NCBI RefSeq assembly: GCF_035506375.1
Contig: NZ_DATJPM010000048.1
Span: 1 to 46,537, forward strand
Direction of reading: 5' to 3'
DNA: 46,537 bases
From: Methanocella sp.
Lineage (GTDB): Archaea > Halobacteriota > Methanocellia > Methanocellales > Methanocellaceae
A program made the translations under genes and the position numbers. The notes under the pieces were generated by a model, which did no database searches, was not told the DNA's origin, and saw only the letters and a list, made by a program, of their open reading frames with translations. How positions within the stretch are numbered: position 1 is the stretch's first letter; the number at the start of each line of letters is the position of its first letter. Of the stretch, positions 6,373 through 14,102 are shown piece by piece.

Positions 6373-8720
6373 GTCTCGTGCATTTCGTCCATCAGGCCTT
6401 CGGCTCGATGTAAATGGACTGCATCCTTCTTTTGTAAAGCCTCTTCGAGCTGTACCATCCTGGCGGCGAGCCCGCGGTAGTGGGGCAGGTAAGCCTCATA
6501 ATAGAATATTTTCTCCGGGTCGACGCCCTCTATGGCGAGCGCTTTTTTAAGCTCGTCCACCCGCCTGGCCACGTTCGCCTTCACCGCCCCTTCGGGAGAG
6601 TTCGTCGTGCCATCGCCCAGGAATATGCCTGAAGCGCCTCTACTCAAAGCATAAAGCAGGTGTTTTGGCTCCAGGCGCATGATGGAAGGCACGCGGATTA
6701 TGCGTATGGCGGAGGGATAGGCGACGCGGTTGACGCCGGCGTTATCCGCCGCCACGTAGGCGATATTCTCGTCCAGGAAGGCGATCACGCGGGGACCGCT
6801 GGCGAGCATGCCGTCGATCCTCGCGAGCAGGGCGTCGTCGCTACAGGACGGCAGGGATATGGCATGCTCCGGGCAGCGTAGTATACAGCCGCCCAGGCCG
6901 ATACATGAAAGGGGGTCTATCGTGATCCGGCCGTTCGTGTAAGCGGCCCCATAGGGACAAAGCTTAACGCACGCGCCGCATTGGGTGCATTTCTCGGAAT
7001 CGATGACGGCGTATCCGGGCTCGATCTCGACCGGGGCGCTCACCAGCTCCGCCGCCTTTGACGCTGCGGCCCTTGCCTGCAGGATCGAGTCGGTAATATC
7101 CTTAGCTCCCGCGGCCGTGCCGCAGACGAATATCCCCCGGGACGTCGTCGACACCGGGTCCAGCTTCGGATGCTTTTCCTTCACGAACAGCTCGGGCGTC
7201 AGCCCGATGCCCAGGGCCTTCGCCGTCTGCAGCGTTCCCGCGGACGGCTCGAGGGCACAGGACAGGACGACCATGTCCGCCTCCAGCTCCATGGGCCCGC
7301 CGCCCAGCGTATCCTCGACTTTGACGATGAGCGCGCCATCCTTCTGCACTTCGCCCACCCGCCCCCTGATGAATTTCACGCCCTTCTTCTGCACCTCGCG
7401 ATAATAGTTCTCGTAGGAGCCGGGCGCCCGAATATCCGTATAGCATATATAGACCTCTGTCTCCGGGAAATGATCCTTTATGTAGCTGGCGTGCTTTAGC
7501 GCGACCATACAGCAGATCTTAGAGCAATATGGTATAGAGCCGGGCTTTTCATCCCGGGAGCCGACGCACTGCACCATGACCAGCCGACGCGGGGCCCGGC
7601 CTGTCGCCGGGTCTTCCAGCCTTCCCGAGGTCGGGCCGTTGATGGCAAGCAGCCTGGCCAGCTCCGTCTGGGTAAAGACGCCGCCGTATTTGCCATAGCC
7701 GAACTCGTATTTTGCCGTGGGGTCCAGCTCACGATGGCCCGTGGCCACGATAACGGTCCCGACGTGAAGCGTTTCTATCGTGCCTTCGGCGCTCAGGTCG
7801 ATGGCTCCGGCCCCGCAGGCTTTCACGCAGCATCCGCACTTCTTGCAGCTCTTATCGTCAATGGTGAAAGTAGCGGGTACTGCCTGAGAGAATGGCTTGT
7901 AAACGGCTTTTCTGGTAGAAAGCATGGCGTTCCATTCGTCTTTTACATTAACCGGGCATGCCTTTGCGCACTGTCCGCAGGATGTGCACTTATTCGGGTC
8001 GATATACCGGGGCCCGGATTCGATGGTGACCGTTAGGTCTCCCACGTGCCCTTTTACATGAGATATCCAGGAGAGCGTCCTTATGTGAATGCGCTTATTC
8101 CTTGCGACTTCGCTCATGATGGGGGCCAGCGAGCACATGGCGCAATCCTCGGTGAGCCGGTCTGGCGAGAACACTTTGCCGATCCTGACCATGTTGCCGC
8201 CGATGGTGGGGCTGGACTCGATGAGATGAACGTGAATGCCCTGCCTGGCCAGCGCCAGCGCGGCGGTCATGCCGGCGATGCCTCCGCCGGCGACGATTGC
8301 GCTCTTCTCCGCGGTGATCGTGATGTTATCCAGAGGGATTGCTTTGCGAATGCCGTAAATCGAGGAGCGGACCTGGTCGATGGCCCGGGCCGTCGGGTCC
8401 TCCGAGGGCACCCAGGCACACTGCTCGCGGACGTTGGCGATGTCGAGCAGGTACGGGTTCAGGCCCGCCTCTTTTACGCACTCCCGGAACGTGTGCTCGT
8501 GAATGTTCGGCGAGCACGCGGCGACGACGACGCGTTCCAGGCCATGCTCACGGATAGCGTCCTTGATCAGCGCCTGTCCACCGGCCGAGCAGAGATATGG
8601 ATAATCTTCGACGCGCTCGGCGCCTTCGGCGCAGGCCGCCTCTTTTAACCGACCTATGTCGATGGCGCCGCGGATATTATCGCCGCAGTGGCAGATGAAA
8701 ACGCCTGTCCTGGGCCTCAT
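6360..8720 (-). CDS. HdrA-like heterodisulfide reductase subunit fused to a degenerate MvhD-like domain
   Basis: 786 residues, longer than stand-alone HdrA (about 650). Domains in order: an N-terminal Fe-S region with C-H-C-G-D-N; an FAD-binding G-G-G-I-A-G-M (about 142); ferredoxin motifs C-T-S-C-G-Q-C-A-K-A-C-P and C-K-K-C-G-C-C-V-K-A-C; the HdrA-type C-S-K-I-C-C segment; two more ferredoxin motifs near 575-625 (C-T-Q-C-G-A-C, C-I-G-L-G-G-C); and a C-terminal MvhD-like domain (about 640-760). HdrA is the flavin subunit that splits electrons between ferredoxin and heterodisulfide. The MvhD-like part lacks the cysteines expected of MvhD. Its ATG overlaps the hdrB stop (ATGA), so it is the third gene of hdrC-hdrB-hdrA. 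Confidence 0.85.
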   Translation of the reverse strand: MRPRTGVFICHCGDNIRGAIDIGRLKEAACAEGAERVEDYPYLCSAGGQALIKDAIREHGLERVVVAACSPNIHEHTFRECVKEAGLNPYLLDIANVREQCAWVPSEDPTARAIDQVRSSIYGIRKAIPLDNITITAEKSAIVAGGGIAGMTAALALARQGIHVHLIESSPTIGGNMVRIGKVFSPDRLTEDCAMCSLAPIMSEVARNKRIHIRTLSWISHVKGHVGDLTVTIESGPRYIDPNKCTSCGQCAKACPVNVKDEWNAMLSTRKAVYKPFSQAVPATFTIDDKSCKKCGCCVKACGAGAIDLSAEGTIETLHVGTVIVATGHRELDPTAKYEFGYGKYGGVFTQTELARLLAINGPTSGRLEDPATGRAPRRLVMVQCVGSRDEKPGSIPYCSKICCMVALKHASYIKDHFPETEVYICYTDIRAPGSYENYYREVQKKGVKFIRGRVGEVQKDGALIVKVEDTLGGGPMELEADMVVLSCALEPSAGTLQTAKALGIGLTPELFVKEKHPKLDPVSTTSRGIFVCGTAAGAKDITDSILQARAAASKAAELVSAPVEIEPGYAVIDSEKCTQCGACVKLCPYGAAYTNGRITIDPLSCIGLGGCILRCPEHAISLPSCSDDALLARIDGMLASGPRVIAFLDENIAYVAADNAGVNRVAYPSAIRIIRVPSIMRLEPKHLLYALSRGASGIFLGDGTTNSPEGAVKANVARRVDELKKALAIEGVDPEKIFYYEAYLPHYRGLAARMVQLEEALQKKDAVHLHRAEGLMDEMHETQSS

Positions 8721-9637
8721 GGCCGGCCCTCCGGAATGCCGAGCTTTTCGAGCAGCGGCTCGACGGGCACGGCGTGCATGTCCAGCCCGATGGCGAGCGG
8801 GTCCGCTCCCAGTGCAAGCGCTATTAGCTCAGAAAAATACAGGACCGGGATATTTAACGGCCCGACATCGTCCTCGAGAGTTTCCTGGTAGTAGTCGAGA
8901 TTAAACGTGCACCCCGGGCATTGCGTAACGATGACGTCCGGGGCGGCATTGGCGATGGAGGCGAATTTTCGCCTGAGCAGAGTCCGTGGGTATTCCCGGT
9001 CAAGCATGGTATAGTGGAAGCCCATACCGCAGCACAGGGAGCGCTCGCCGTAGTCGGCGACGCGGCACCCGAACGCCTTCACGAGGTCGTCGAGCACTTC
9101 GGGCTTTTCATAGCTTCCCGAGGCCACGTCCCTATAAAATATTTTAGAGTAATGGCAGCCGTGGTGGGTGACCGCCGTGATGCCGTCGAAGCTGTATAGG
9201 GCTTTGGCCCGAATATCGTCAAGCCTCGCCAGAAATACATCGGAGACGTGGTGGACGCCCGGGCTGATGTCCATCGTTCTGCCGATCTTTTTCATCGCAG
9301 CGGCGGCGTATTCCTTCTGTTCTGCGTCAGTCGACAGTATCTCCCTGCATTCCTTTAAATTGCCATAGGATGTCGGGCACGTGCAGACGATATGCTTATC
9401 GGCCGAGCCGGCGGCCAGCGAAAAGTTCCGGGCGTTGAGGGCCAGGTTCGCCCGCAGCGGTACTACGCCCGCGTGATAGCCGAAGCCTGAGCACGATGAT
9501 TGTTCCGGATCGTCGGTATACTGAGCGCCGATGCGGTCGAGCACAAAGCGGATCGACTTCTCGATGCCTGGGTACATCGAGCCGGTGACGCAGCTTTTAA
9601 AGAGATAATAGTTATTCTTCGGTATGGCCTTAAGCAC
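8717..9637 (-). CDS. HdrB-like heterodisulfide reductase subunit with a degenerate first CCG site
   Basis: 306 residues, normal for HdrB, with two CCG domains that in true HdrB bind non-cubane [4Fe-4S] clusters. The second site is complete: Cys161, Cys202-Cys203 (L-C-C-G-M-G) and Cys240/Cys243 (Q-C-P-G-C). The first site keeps Cys16 but has Cys49-Ser50 where HdrB has Cys-Cys, and C-P-T-S (87-90) where HdrB has C-x-x-C. At least one cluster may therefore be missing or differently ligated, and the substrate may not be CoM-S-S-CoB. The GTG start at 9637 has GGAGG about 8 nt upstream and overlaps the hdrC end by 8 nt; the 3' end overlaps hdrA by 4 nt. Confidence 0.85.
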   Translation of the reverse strand: MLKAIPKNNYYLFKSCVTGSMYPGIEKSIRFVLDRIGAQYTDDPEQSSCSGFGYHAGVVPLRANLALNARNFSLAAGSADKHIVCTCPTSYGNLKECREILSTDAEQKEYAAAAMKKIGRTMDISPGVHHVSDVFLARLDDIRAKALYSFDGITAVTHHGCHYSKIFYRDVASGSYEKPEVLDDLVKAFGCRVADYGERSLCCGMGFHYTMLDREYPRTLLRRKFASIANAAPDVIVTQCPGCTFNLDYYQETLEDDVGPLNIPVLYFSELIALALGADPLAIGLDMHAVPVEPLLEKLGIPEGRP

Positions 9638-10208
9638 AGGTATCGCCTCCAGGCCAGGTCATATCCAGGATCGCGCGGATCTCGCGCATGGCCCCGTCTG
9701 GTACCGGATGTGCATGGGCGTCGTCCCGGCCGAAGCCCAGCCGAACGCGCCTTTTCCGGTTATCTTTACATCGTTTTATTGTACGGGGGCCGAATTCTCC
9801 GAGAAATGTGAACGTGGAGGGAAGGAACGTCTCGCCACGGTCATAGAGATTTTTCCGCAGGAGTGCCGCGACTTTGTTTATTGCCGGGGGCGCGCGGCCT
9901 GCGGCGATGGCCGCCTCACGGAGGGCGAGAATGCCGGCGCCGACGCTGTTGTTCCGTGGACAGCGTGAGGCGCAGGAATAGCACTGGCCGCAGCGCCATA
10001 AAAGATCAGTCAGGGAAGCACGGTCCCCCAGCTGCAGCTTGCGCATGACATCCCGGGGACGATAATCGTCATACTTGAAGGCGGCGGGGCAGCTCGCCGT
10101 GCAGCGGCCGCACTGCATGCACTTATCGAAACCGCACGTGAGGCCGAGCCGGATATCCGGAGCGGCTCTTTCAGGATATTTTAATGCTATCCTCATGGCG
10201 CCAGCCAT
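9630..10208 (-). CDS. HdrC-like iron-sulfur subunit
   Basis: About 192 residues, with two cubane [4Fe-4S] motifs: C-M-Q-C-G-R-C-T-A-S-C-P near residue 30 and C-G-Q-C-Y-S-C-A-S-R-C-P near 75. HdrC passes electrons from HdrA to HdrB in the cytosolic HdrABC complex. The frame is open to a TTG at 10226; ATG codons at 10208 and 10196 are alternatives. I choose 10208 because a TAATTAAA element on the minus strand (about 10234-10242) would start transcription close to it. It is the first gene of a translationally coupled trio and faces the coenzyme M biosynthesis genes across a 175-bp shared promoter region. Confidence 0.8.
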   Translation of the reverse strand: MAGAMRIALKYPERAAPDIRLGLTCGFDKCMQCGRCTASCPAAFKYDDYRPRDVMRKLQLGDRASLTDLLWRCGQCYSCASRCPRNNSVGAGILALREAAIAAGRAPPAINKVAALLRKNLYDRGETFLPSTFTFLGEFGPRTIKRCKDNRKRRVRLGFGRDDAHAHPVPDGAMREIRAILDMTWPGGDTCA

Positions 10209-10253
10209 CTCCCATGGACCATACAATTTTGACCTTTAATTAGCTTTTCCTAA

Positions 10254-10274
10254 AAAGGTATTAAAATTACCTTT
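10254..10274. promoter_or_regulatory. Inverted repeat AAAGGTA-N7-TACCTTT between hdrC and cysteate synthase
   Basis: Perfect 7-bp arms at 10254-10260 and 10268-10274 with an AT-rich centre. A further half-site-like ACCTTTAA lies at about 10232-10239. The element sits between two divergent operons, so a shared operator for a dimeric regulator is a reasonable inference. A terminator is less likely because neither flanking gene ends here. Confidence 0.4.
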
Positions 10275-10383
10275 ATAGGATATTATTTAATATATTATGC
10301 CTTATTGTCAATGATATAAGACGAAAACGCAAAAACATATAATACGATACATGCGATATTGACACTTATACAAAGAGGTACCT

Positions 10384-11673
10384 ATGGGCTCGTATACGCT
10401 GGAATGTACAGGATGCAGGCACACGATACCCGACCATTATACCCTCCGGTGTGAATGCGGGGCGGGCCTGATACGGGCAAAATATGCGGCGAGACGGCTT
10501 TCGTTGCGAAATATGCCCGGAATGTGGCGCTATTACGACTGGCTGCCGACAAAAGGCCACCTCGATACGCCTGGGGCGCCCATGACCTATAAAAGCGAGG
10601 GCCTCGCGAAAGAACTTGGCCTTAAAGAGCTATATATCTCTTTTAACGGCTACTGGCCCGAGATGGATGCTCGCATGGATACGTGCAGCTTCAAAGAGCT
10701 GGAGGCTCCGCCCACGGTCGTGAGGGCCCGGGAGCACGGCGGCAGGGCGATGGTCCTGGCCTCCGCGGGCAATACAGGCCGGGCGTTCGCCTGGCTTTCG
10801 ACGCTCACGGGCTTTCCCGTGGTCATCGTCGTGCCCAAGAAGAACGCCTATAACCTCTGGATACCCGGGAGGGATCCTGGAAGCTCGATCAGGCTTATCA
10901 CTATGGAGGAAGGCAACGATTACACGGACGCCATTCGGCTTTCGGAGCGCATCGCCTCAATCGAAGGCATGATGCCCGAAGGCGGCGCCCGGAACGTGGC
11001 CCGGCGGGATGGCATGGGCGTCACCCTGCTGGACGCGGCCGTAATCATGAAGAGAATGCCCGACGACTATTTCCAGGCCATCGGGAGCGGTACGGGCGGC
11101 ATCGCGGCCTGGGAGGCGGCACTGCGCCTGCGGGACGACGGCCGCTTTGGCGAGCGCCTGCCCGAATTGCATCTGGCGCAGAACCTGCCGTTCGCTCCGA
11201 TGTACTACGCATGGAAGGCGGGCCGCCGGGACATCATACCGGATCTTGACATGCCCGACGCGAAAAAGCAGATCGAGGCGATGTACACCGATATCCTGTC
11301 TAACCGCAACCCGCCGTACACGGTCGGGGGCGGCGTCTACGACGCGCTCATCGACACGCAGGGCACCATGTACGCGATAACGAACGATGAGGCGATAAAG
11401 GCAAAAGCCATATTCGAAAATGCCGAGGGCATAGACATCCTGCCGCCTGCGGCCGTGGCCGTGGCCGCGCTGCTGAAGGCCTGCGATAATGGCCTGGATA
11501 GGGGCCGCCGGGTGCTCCTTAACATCACGGGCGGCGGCCTTGAAAGGCTAAAAAAGGAGGTCTGTCTCAGCATGGTGGAGCCCTGCCTCGACGTGAGCGG
11601 GCCGGGCGTGCCCCTGGAAAATATCTTAAAGGTGATGGAATGGCCAGCGTTGAGCAAGAAGTCATCGACATAA
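10384..11673 (+). CDS. Cysteate synthase (threonine synthase paralogue, coenzyme M biosynthesis)
   Basis: 429 residues. It is a fold-type II PLP enzyme that converts O-phosphoserine and sulfite to L-cysteate in Methanosarcinales-type coenzyme M synthesis. The N terminus has a zinc-ribbon-like C-T-G-C...C-E-C (residues 8-25). PLP-site features are the lysine in C-S-F-K-E (Lys104), S-A-G-N-T-G-R-A-F (about 126-134) and the phosphate loop G-S-G-T-G-G (about 235). The assignment rests on these features and on the next gene, which performs a later step. GAGGT lies 4 nt before the ATG, and a TATA-like CATATAAT at about 10333 lies 50 nt upstream. It overlaps the sulfopyruvate decarboxylase gene by 34 nt. 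Threonine synthase is the alternative by sequence alone. Confidence 0.85.
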   Translation: MGSYTLECTGCRHTIPDHYTLRCECGAGLIRAKYAARRLSLRNMPGMWRYYDWLPTKGHLDTPGAPMTYKSEGLAKELGLKELYISFNGYWPEMDARMDTCSFKELEAPPTVVRAREHGGRAMVLASAGNTGRAFAWLSTLTGFPVVIVVPKKNAYNLWIPGRDPGSSIRLITMEEGNDYTDAIRLSERIASIEGMMPEGGARNVARRDGMGVTLLDAAVIMKRMPDDYFQAIGSGTGGIAAWEAALRLRDDGRFGERLPELHLAQNLPFAPMYYAWKAGRRDIIPDLDMPDAKKQIEAMYTDILSNRNPPYTVGGGVYDALIDTQGTMYAITNDEAIKAKAIFENAEGIDILPPAAVAVAALLKACDNGLDRGRRVLLNITGGGLERLKKEVCLSMVEPCLDVSGPGVPLENILKVMEWPALSKKSST

Positions 11674-12764
11674 TGAAGTCCTGCGGCATCGACGTCGTCC
11701 TGACGCTGCCCTGCGACAAGATCAAGAACTTATTGGCGATGGTCCCCCCCAGTTTCAAGGAGGTCCCCCTTACGCGAGAGGAGAATGGCGTGGGCATCGC
11801 CGCCGGGCTCTTCATGGCCGGGAAAAGGCCGGCCCTCATGATCCAGAGCACGGGCATCGGCAACTCGCTGAACGTGCTTTCATCCCTAAACCGTACTTAT
11901 GAGATACCTCTGCCCATCCTGGCGAGCTGGAGAGGGTACTACAAGGAGGCGATCTACGCACAGACTGCCTTCGGAAAGTGCCTCCCGGCCATACTGGAAG
12001 CGTCCGATATACCGCACGTCGAGATCGGCGCCAATAGCGAGCTGGAGCTCGTCAAGAAGGCCATCAACTCCTCGTACAAGTCCAACCTGCCGACCGTCAT
12101 CCTCCTTTCCCCGAGGCTGTGGGAGATCTCGACGGAAAAGCACTGGAACCCTGACTTTACGTCCAGGGAGAGGCGCTTCAATATCGACTGCCATACCATT
12201 GTCCCGAAGGCGACTCATACCCGCTACGATATGATCCGGGGCATTGCCCCATACCTGAGCGGCAAAGTCGTAGTCTCCAACATCGGCGTCCCGAGCAAGG
12301 AGCTATATGCGGCCCACGACCAGGGCACGAACTTTTACATGACCGGCAGCCTGGGCCTCGTCTCCTCCATCGGCCAGGGCCTGGCCATGGGACTGGGCCG
12401 GGAAGTCATCACGCTCGACGGCGACGGCAGTATTTTGATGAACCCGAACGTGCTGGCCAGCGTAGCCCAGGAAAAGCCGGAAAATTTAACGATCATCTGC
12501 TTCGATAACAGCGCCCACGGCTCCACCGGCAACCAGAAGACCTATTCGGAAAGCATGGACCTGGAGCTGCTGGCAAAGTCTTTCGGCATCGTGAACACGG
12601 CCAAAGCCTCGACGCCGGAAGAGCTGTTGAAAGTGCTGGAGGCCGGAGGCAAAGGCCCGAGGTTCATCCACGCTATCATAGAGGCGAAGAACGCTGACGT
12701 CCCGAATATCCCCTTAACGCCGGTCGAGATCAAGCACCGTTTCATGAAGGCTATCGGATATTGA
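11640..12764 (+). CDS. comDE: Sulfopyruvate decarboxylase, ComD-ComE fusion
   Basis: 374 residues joining the alpha (ComD, about 1-170) and beta (ComE, about 185-374) parts that are separate proteins in other methanogens. It is a thiamine-diphosphate enzyme that decarboxylates sulfopyruvate to sulfoacetaldehyde in coenzyme M synthesis. The ThDP-binding motif is visible: G-D-G-S-I-L-M-N-P followed about 25 residues later by C-F-D-N-S. The conserved Glu of the Pyr domain is in T-R-E-E-N-G-V. The ATG at 11640 lies inside the 3' end of cysteate synthase with an AGGTGATGG site just ahead, so translation is probably coupled. The enzymes for the final thiol step are not identified here. Confidence 0.9.
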   Translation: MASVEQEVIDIMKSCGIDVVLTLPCDKIKNLLAMVPPSFKEVPLTREENGVGIAAGLFMAGKRPALMIQSTGIGNSLNVLSSLNRTYEIPLPILASWRGYYKEAIYAQTAFGKCLPAILEASDIPHVEIGANSELELVKKAINSSYKSNLPTVILLSPRLWEISTEKHWNPDFTSRERRFNIDCHTIVPKATHTRYDMIRGIAPYLSGKVVVSNIGVPSKELYAAHDQGTNFYMTGSLGLVSSIGQGLAMGLGREVITLDGDGSILMNPNVLASVAQEKPENLTIICFDNSAHGSTGNQKTYSESMDLELLAKSFGIVNTAKASTPEELLKVLEAGGKGPRFIHAIIEAKNADVPNIPLTPVEIKHRFMKAIGY

Positions 12765-12850
12765 GTCACATGGCAGCCCGGCGAAGCCCGAAAATTTTAA
12801 GTAGGTGGAAGTCTATCTGATGTCTCGTATCCCTGGTTGATACCTAAAAA

Positions 12851-12942
12851 CCCGCCTTAGCTCAGCCTGGTTAGAGCGGTCGGCTGTAGACCTTACGACT
12901 GCGGAAACCGACAGGTCCCCGATTCGAATTCGGGAGGCGGGA
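12851..12942 (+). tRNA. tRNA-Tyr (GUA) with a 17-nt intron
   Basis: Acceptor stem CCCGCCT (12851-12857) pairs with AGGCGGG (12935-12941), with discriminator A at 12942 and no encoded CCA. The T arm is CCCGA-TTCGAAT-TCGGG. The anticodon stem GTCGG (12879-12883) pairs with CCGAC (12908-12912). The loop reads C-T-GTA-G, so the anticodon is GTA at 12886-12888. An extra 17 nt (12890-12906) sits between positions 37 and 38, the usual archaeal intron site removed by the splicing endonuclease. The mature tRNA would be 75 nt. Confidence 0.9.
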
Positions 12943-13024
12943 CATACTCATTTGCCCCGGAGCAGGGCAAACGGAAAACTATAAATTCAATCGAGGATAT
13001 GTGTAAAACCCCGTTTTGTAAAAA

Positions 13025-13097
13025 GCTCGGATAGTGTAGCGGCCTATCATGGGGCCCTGTCGAGGCTCCGACTCGGGTTCAAATCCCGATCCGAGCG
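13025..13097 (+). tRNA. tRNA-Asp (GUC)
   Basis: 73 nt. Acceptor GCTCGGA (13025-13031) pairs with TCCGAGC (13090-13096), with discriminator G at 13097 and no encoded CCA. The anticodon arm is GGGCC-CTGTCGA-GGCTC with anticodon GTC, including one G-U pair. The T arm carries GGTTCAAATCC. A run CTTTTTATTTTC follows directly and probably ends transcription. It lies about 80 nt after tRNA-Tyr, possibly in the same transcript. Confidence 0.93.
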
Positions 13098-13161
13098 CTT
13101 TTTATTTTCACCAGAGATTTAACAGTATCTTGTGCGCGCGGTGTCTAGATTGTGATTAAAA

Positions 13162-13344
13162 ATGGCTGAGAAAAAAGAGAAGAGTAAAATGACAGTCAAA
13201 GAGGCCGGACATAAGGGCGGCGAGAAGACGGCCGAAACACACGGGAAGGAATTCTACGAGGAGATCGGGCACAAGGGTCGGGCACAAGGGCGGCCAGGAA
13301 ATCCGCGAACTCATAAAAAAGGGGAATCCGAGGAAAAGAAATAA
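13162..13344 (+). pseudogene. KGG-repeat (Con-10-like) stress protein, frameshifted by a 13-bp duplication
   Basis: The first 39 codons closely match the KGG-repeat protein encoded at 13866 (M-T-V-x-E-A-G-H-K-G-G-E, then E-F-Y-E-E-I-G-H-K-G). A 13-nt near-perfect tandem repeat (CGGGCACAAGGGT at 13266-13278, CGGGCACAAGGGC at 13279-13291) then shifts the frame, so the last 20 codons are unlike the family. Reading on in the other frame after the second copy gives G-G-Q-E-I-R-E-L-I, matching G-G-Q-K-V-K-E-L-I of the intact paralogue. KGG proteins are small, hydrophilic and usually stress-linked. The altered 60-residue product could still be made, so this may be a variant rather than a dead gene. 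Confidence 0.7.
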
Positions 13345-13517
13345 ACAATATATTCAGGGGAAGCCCGCCCTGATGCTGCCCCGTTCATAATTAAATAAAA
13401 TTGTTCCAAAAATTACTGTTATTACTAAATTTTAATTTATATAACTTGATTTAGTGCAAAATTTATTAATATAAGGAACAATAATTTCTTATTGACCATT
13501 CGATATATATTCTGGAA

Positions 13518-13568
13518 TGAGCGTCCGGTCCGGGACAAAAAGCTCTGTTTATACGGGCCTTACGCTCA
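13518..13568 (+). promoter_or_regulatory. Folded leader upstream of a 30-codon membrane ORF
   Basis: TGAGCGT (13518-13524) pairs with ACGCTCA (13562-13568). Inside it GGTCC (13527-13531) pairs with GGGCC (13555-13559) with one G-U pair. The region between is A-rich. The structure ends 18 nt before the ATG of the micro-ORF. Upstream DNA from 13345 is AT-rich with several TATA-like stretches. It may be a 5'-UTR element; no known riboswitch class is recognised. Confidence 0.4.
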
Positions 13569-13586
13569 TCCCCGTGGTGAATTGCA

Positions 13587-13679
13587 ATGCAAACCCTGGC
13601 AGACCCAATGGTACTCATGTTTATTATGGGATTTGGTTTGCTTGCCGTCCTCTGGTGTCTCTATAGGGCCATTCGCTAG
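13587..13679 (+). CDS. Predicted 30-residue single-span membrane microprotein
   Basis: An ATG-to-TAG ORF of 30 codons. After a short polar start (M-Q-T-L-A-D-P) there is one strongly hydrophobic stretch of about 18 residues (M-V-L-M-F-I-M-G-F-G-L-L-A-V-L-W) and a positive tail (Y-R-A-I-R), a typical membrane peptide layout. GGTGA lies about 7 nt before the ATG. It sits between two KGG-repeat genes and behind a folded leader. No homologue is recognised and translation is unproven. Confidence 0.45.
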   Translation: MQTLADPMVLMFIMGFGLLAVLWCLYRAIR

Positions 13680-13865
13680 CCCCGTTTTCCAGCGCTTCCC
13701 TGCTATGCGATAGCTGTATAAAAATCCGCCCACGTCATCCCTGATTAAGGGTAACGCAAGGGATGCGCGCTCATGATAAAAACAAAAAAAATCTGCAGTT
13801 TTATTCCTTATTTTTACAGATATCTTAATTAAAATACAGTCTAAACTTCAAACCGGGTGTTAAGC

Positions 13866-14102
13866 ATGGCTGAGCGAAAGGGACAGGATAAAGGGAAGAT
13901 GACGGTCGAGGAGGCGGGACATAAGGGAGGCGAGCGGACATCCGAGACCCATGGGAAGGAATTCTACGAGGAGATCGGGCATAAAGGCGGCGAAAAGACG
14001 TCCGAGACCCACGGGAAAGAGTTTTATCGGCAGATAGGGCAAAAGGGCGGACAGAAAGTAAAAGAGCTCATAGGGAAGGCAGAAGGCAAGGAAGAGGAAT
14101 AA
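13866..14102 (+). CDS. KGG-repeat (Con-10-like) stress protein
   Basis: 78 residues from the ATG at 13866; the frame is open to a GTG at 13857, but GGGTG sits at proper spacing for the ATG. The protein is very hydrophilic and built of three short repeats with the core G-H-K-G-G-E-x-T-S-E-T-H-G-K-E-F-Y (the last one G-Q-K-G-G-Q). This is the stress-induced KGG motif known from bacterial GsiB/YciG and fungal Con-10 proteins, linked to dehydration and general stress; the molecular role is unclear. It is followed closely by a DUF2795 gene, with a hairpin at its stop codon. A frameshifted copy lies at 13162. Confidence 0.85.
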   Translation: MAERKGQDKGKMTVEEAGHKGGERTSETHGKEFYEEIGHKGGEKTSETHGKEFYRQIGQKGGQKVKELIGKAEGKEEE

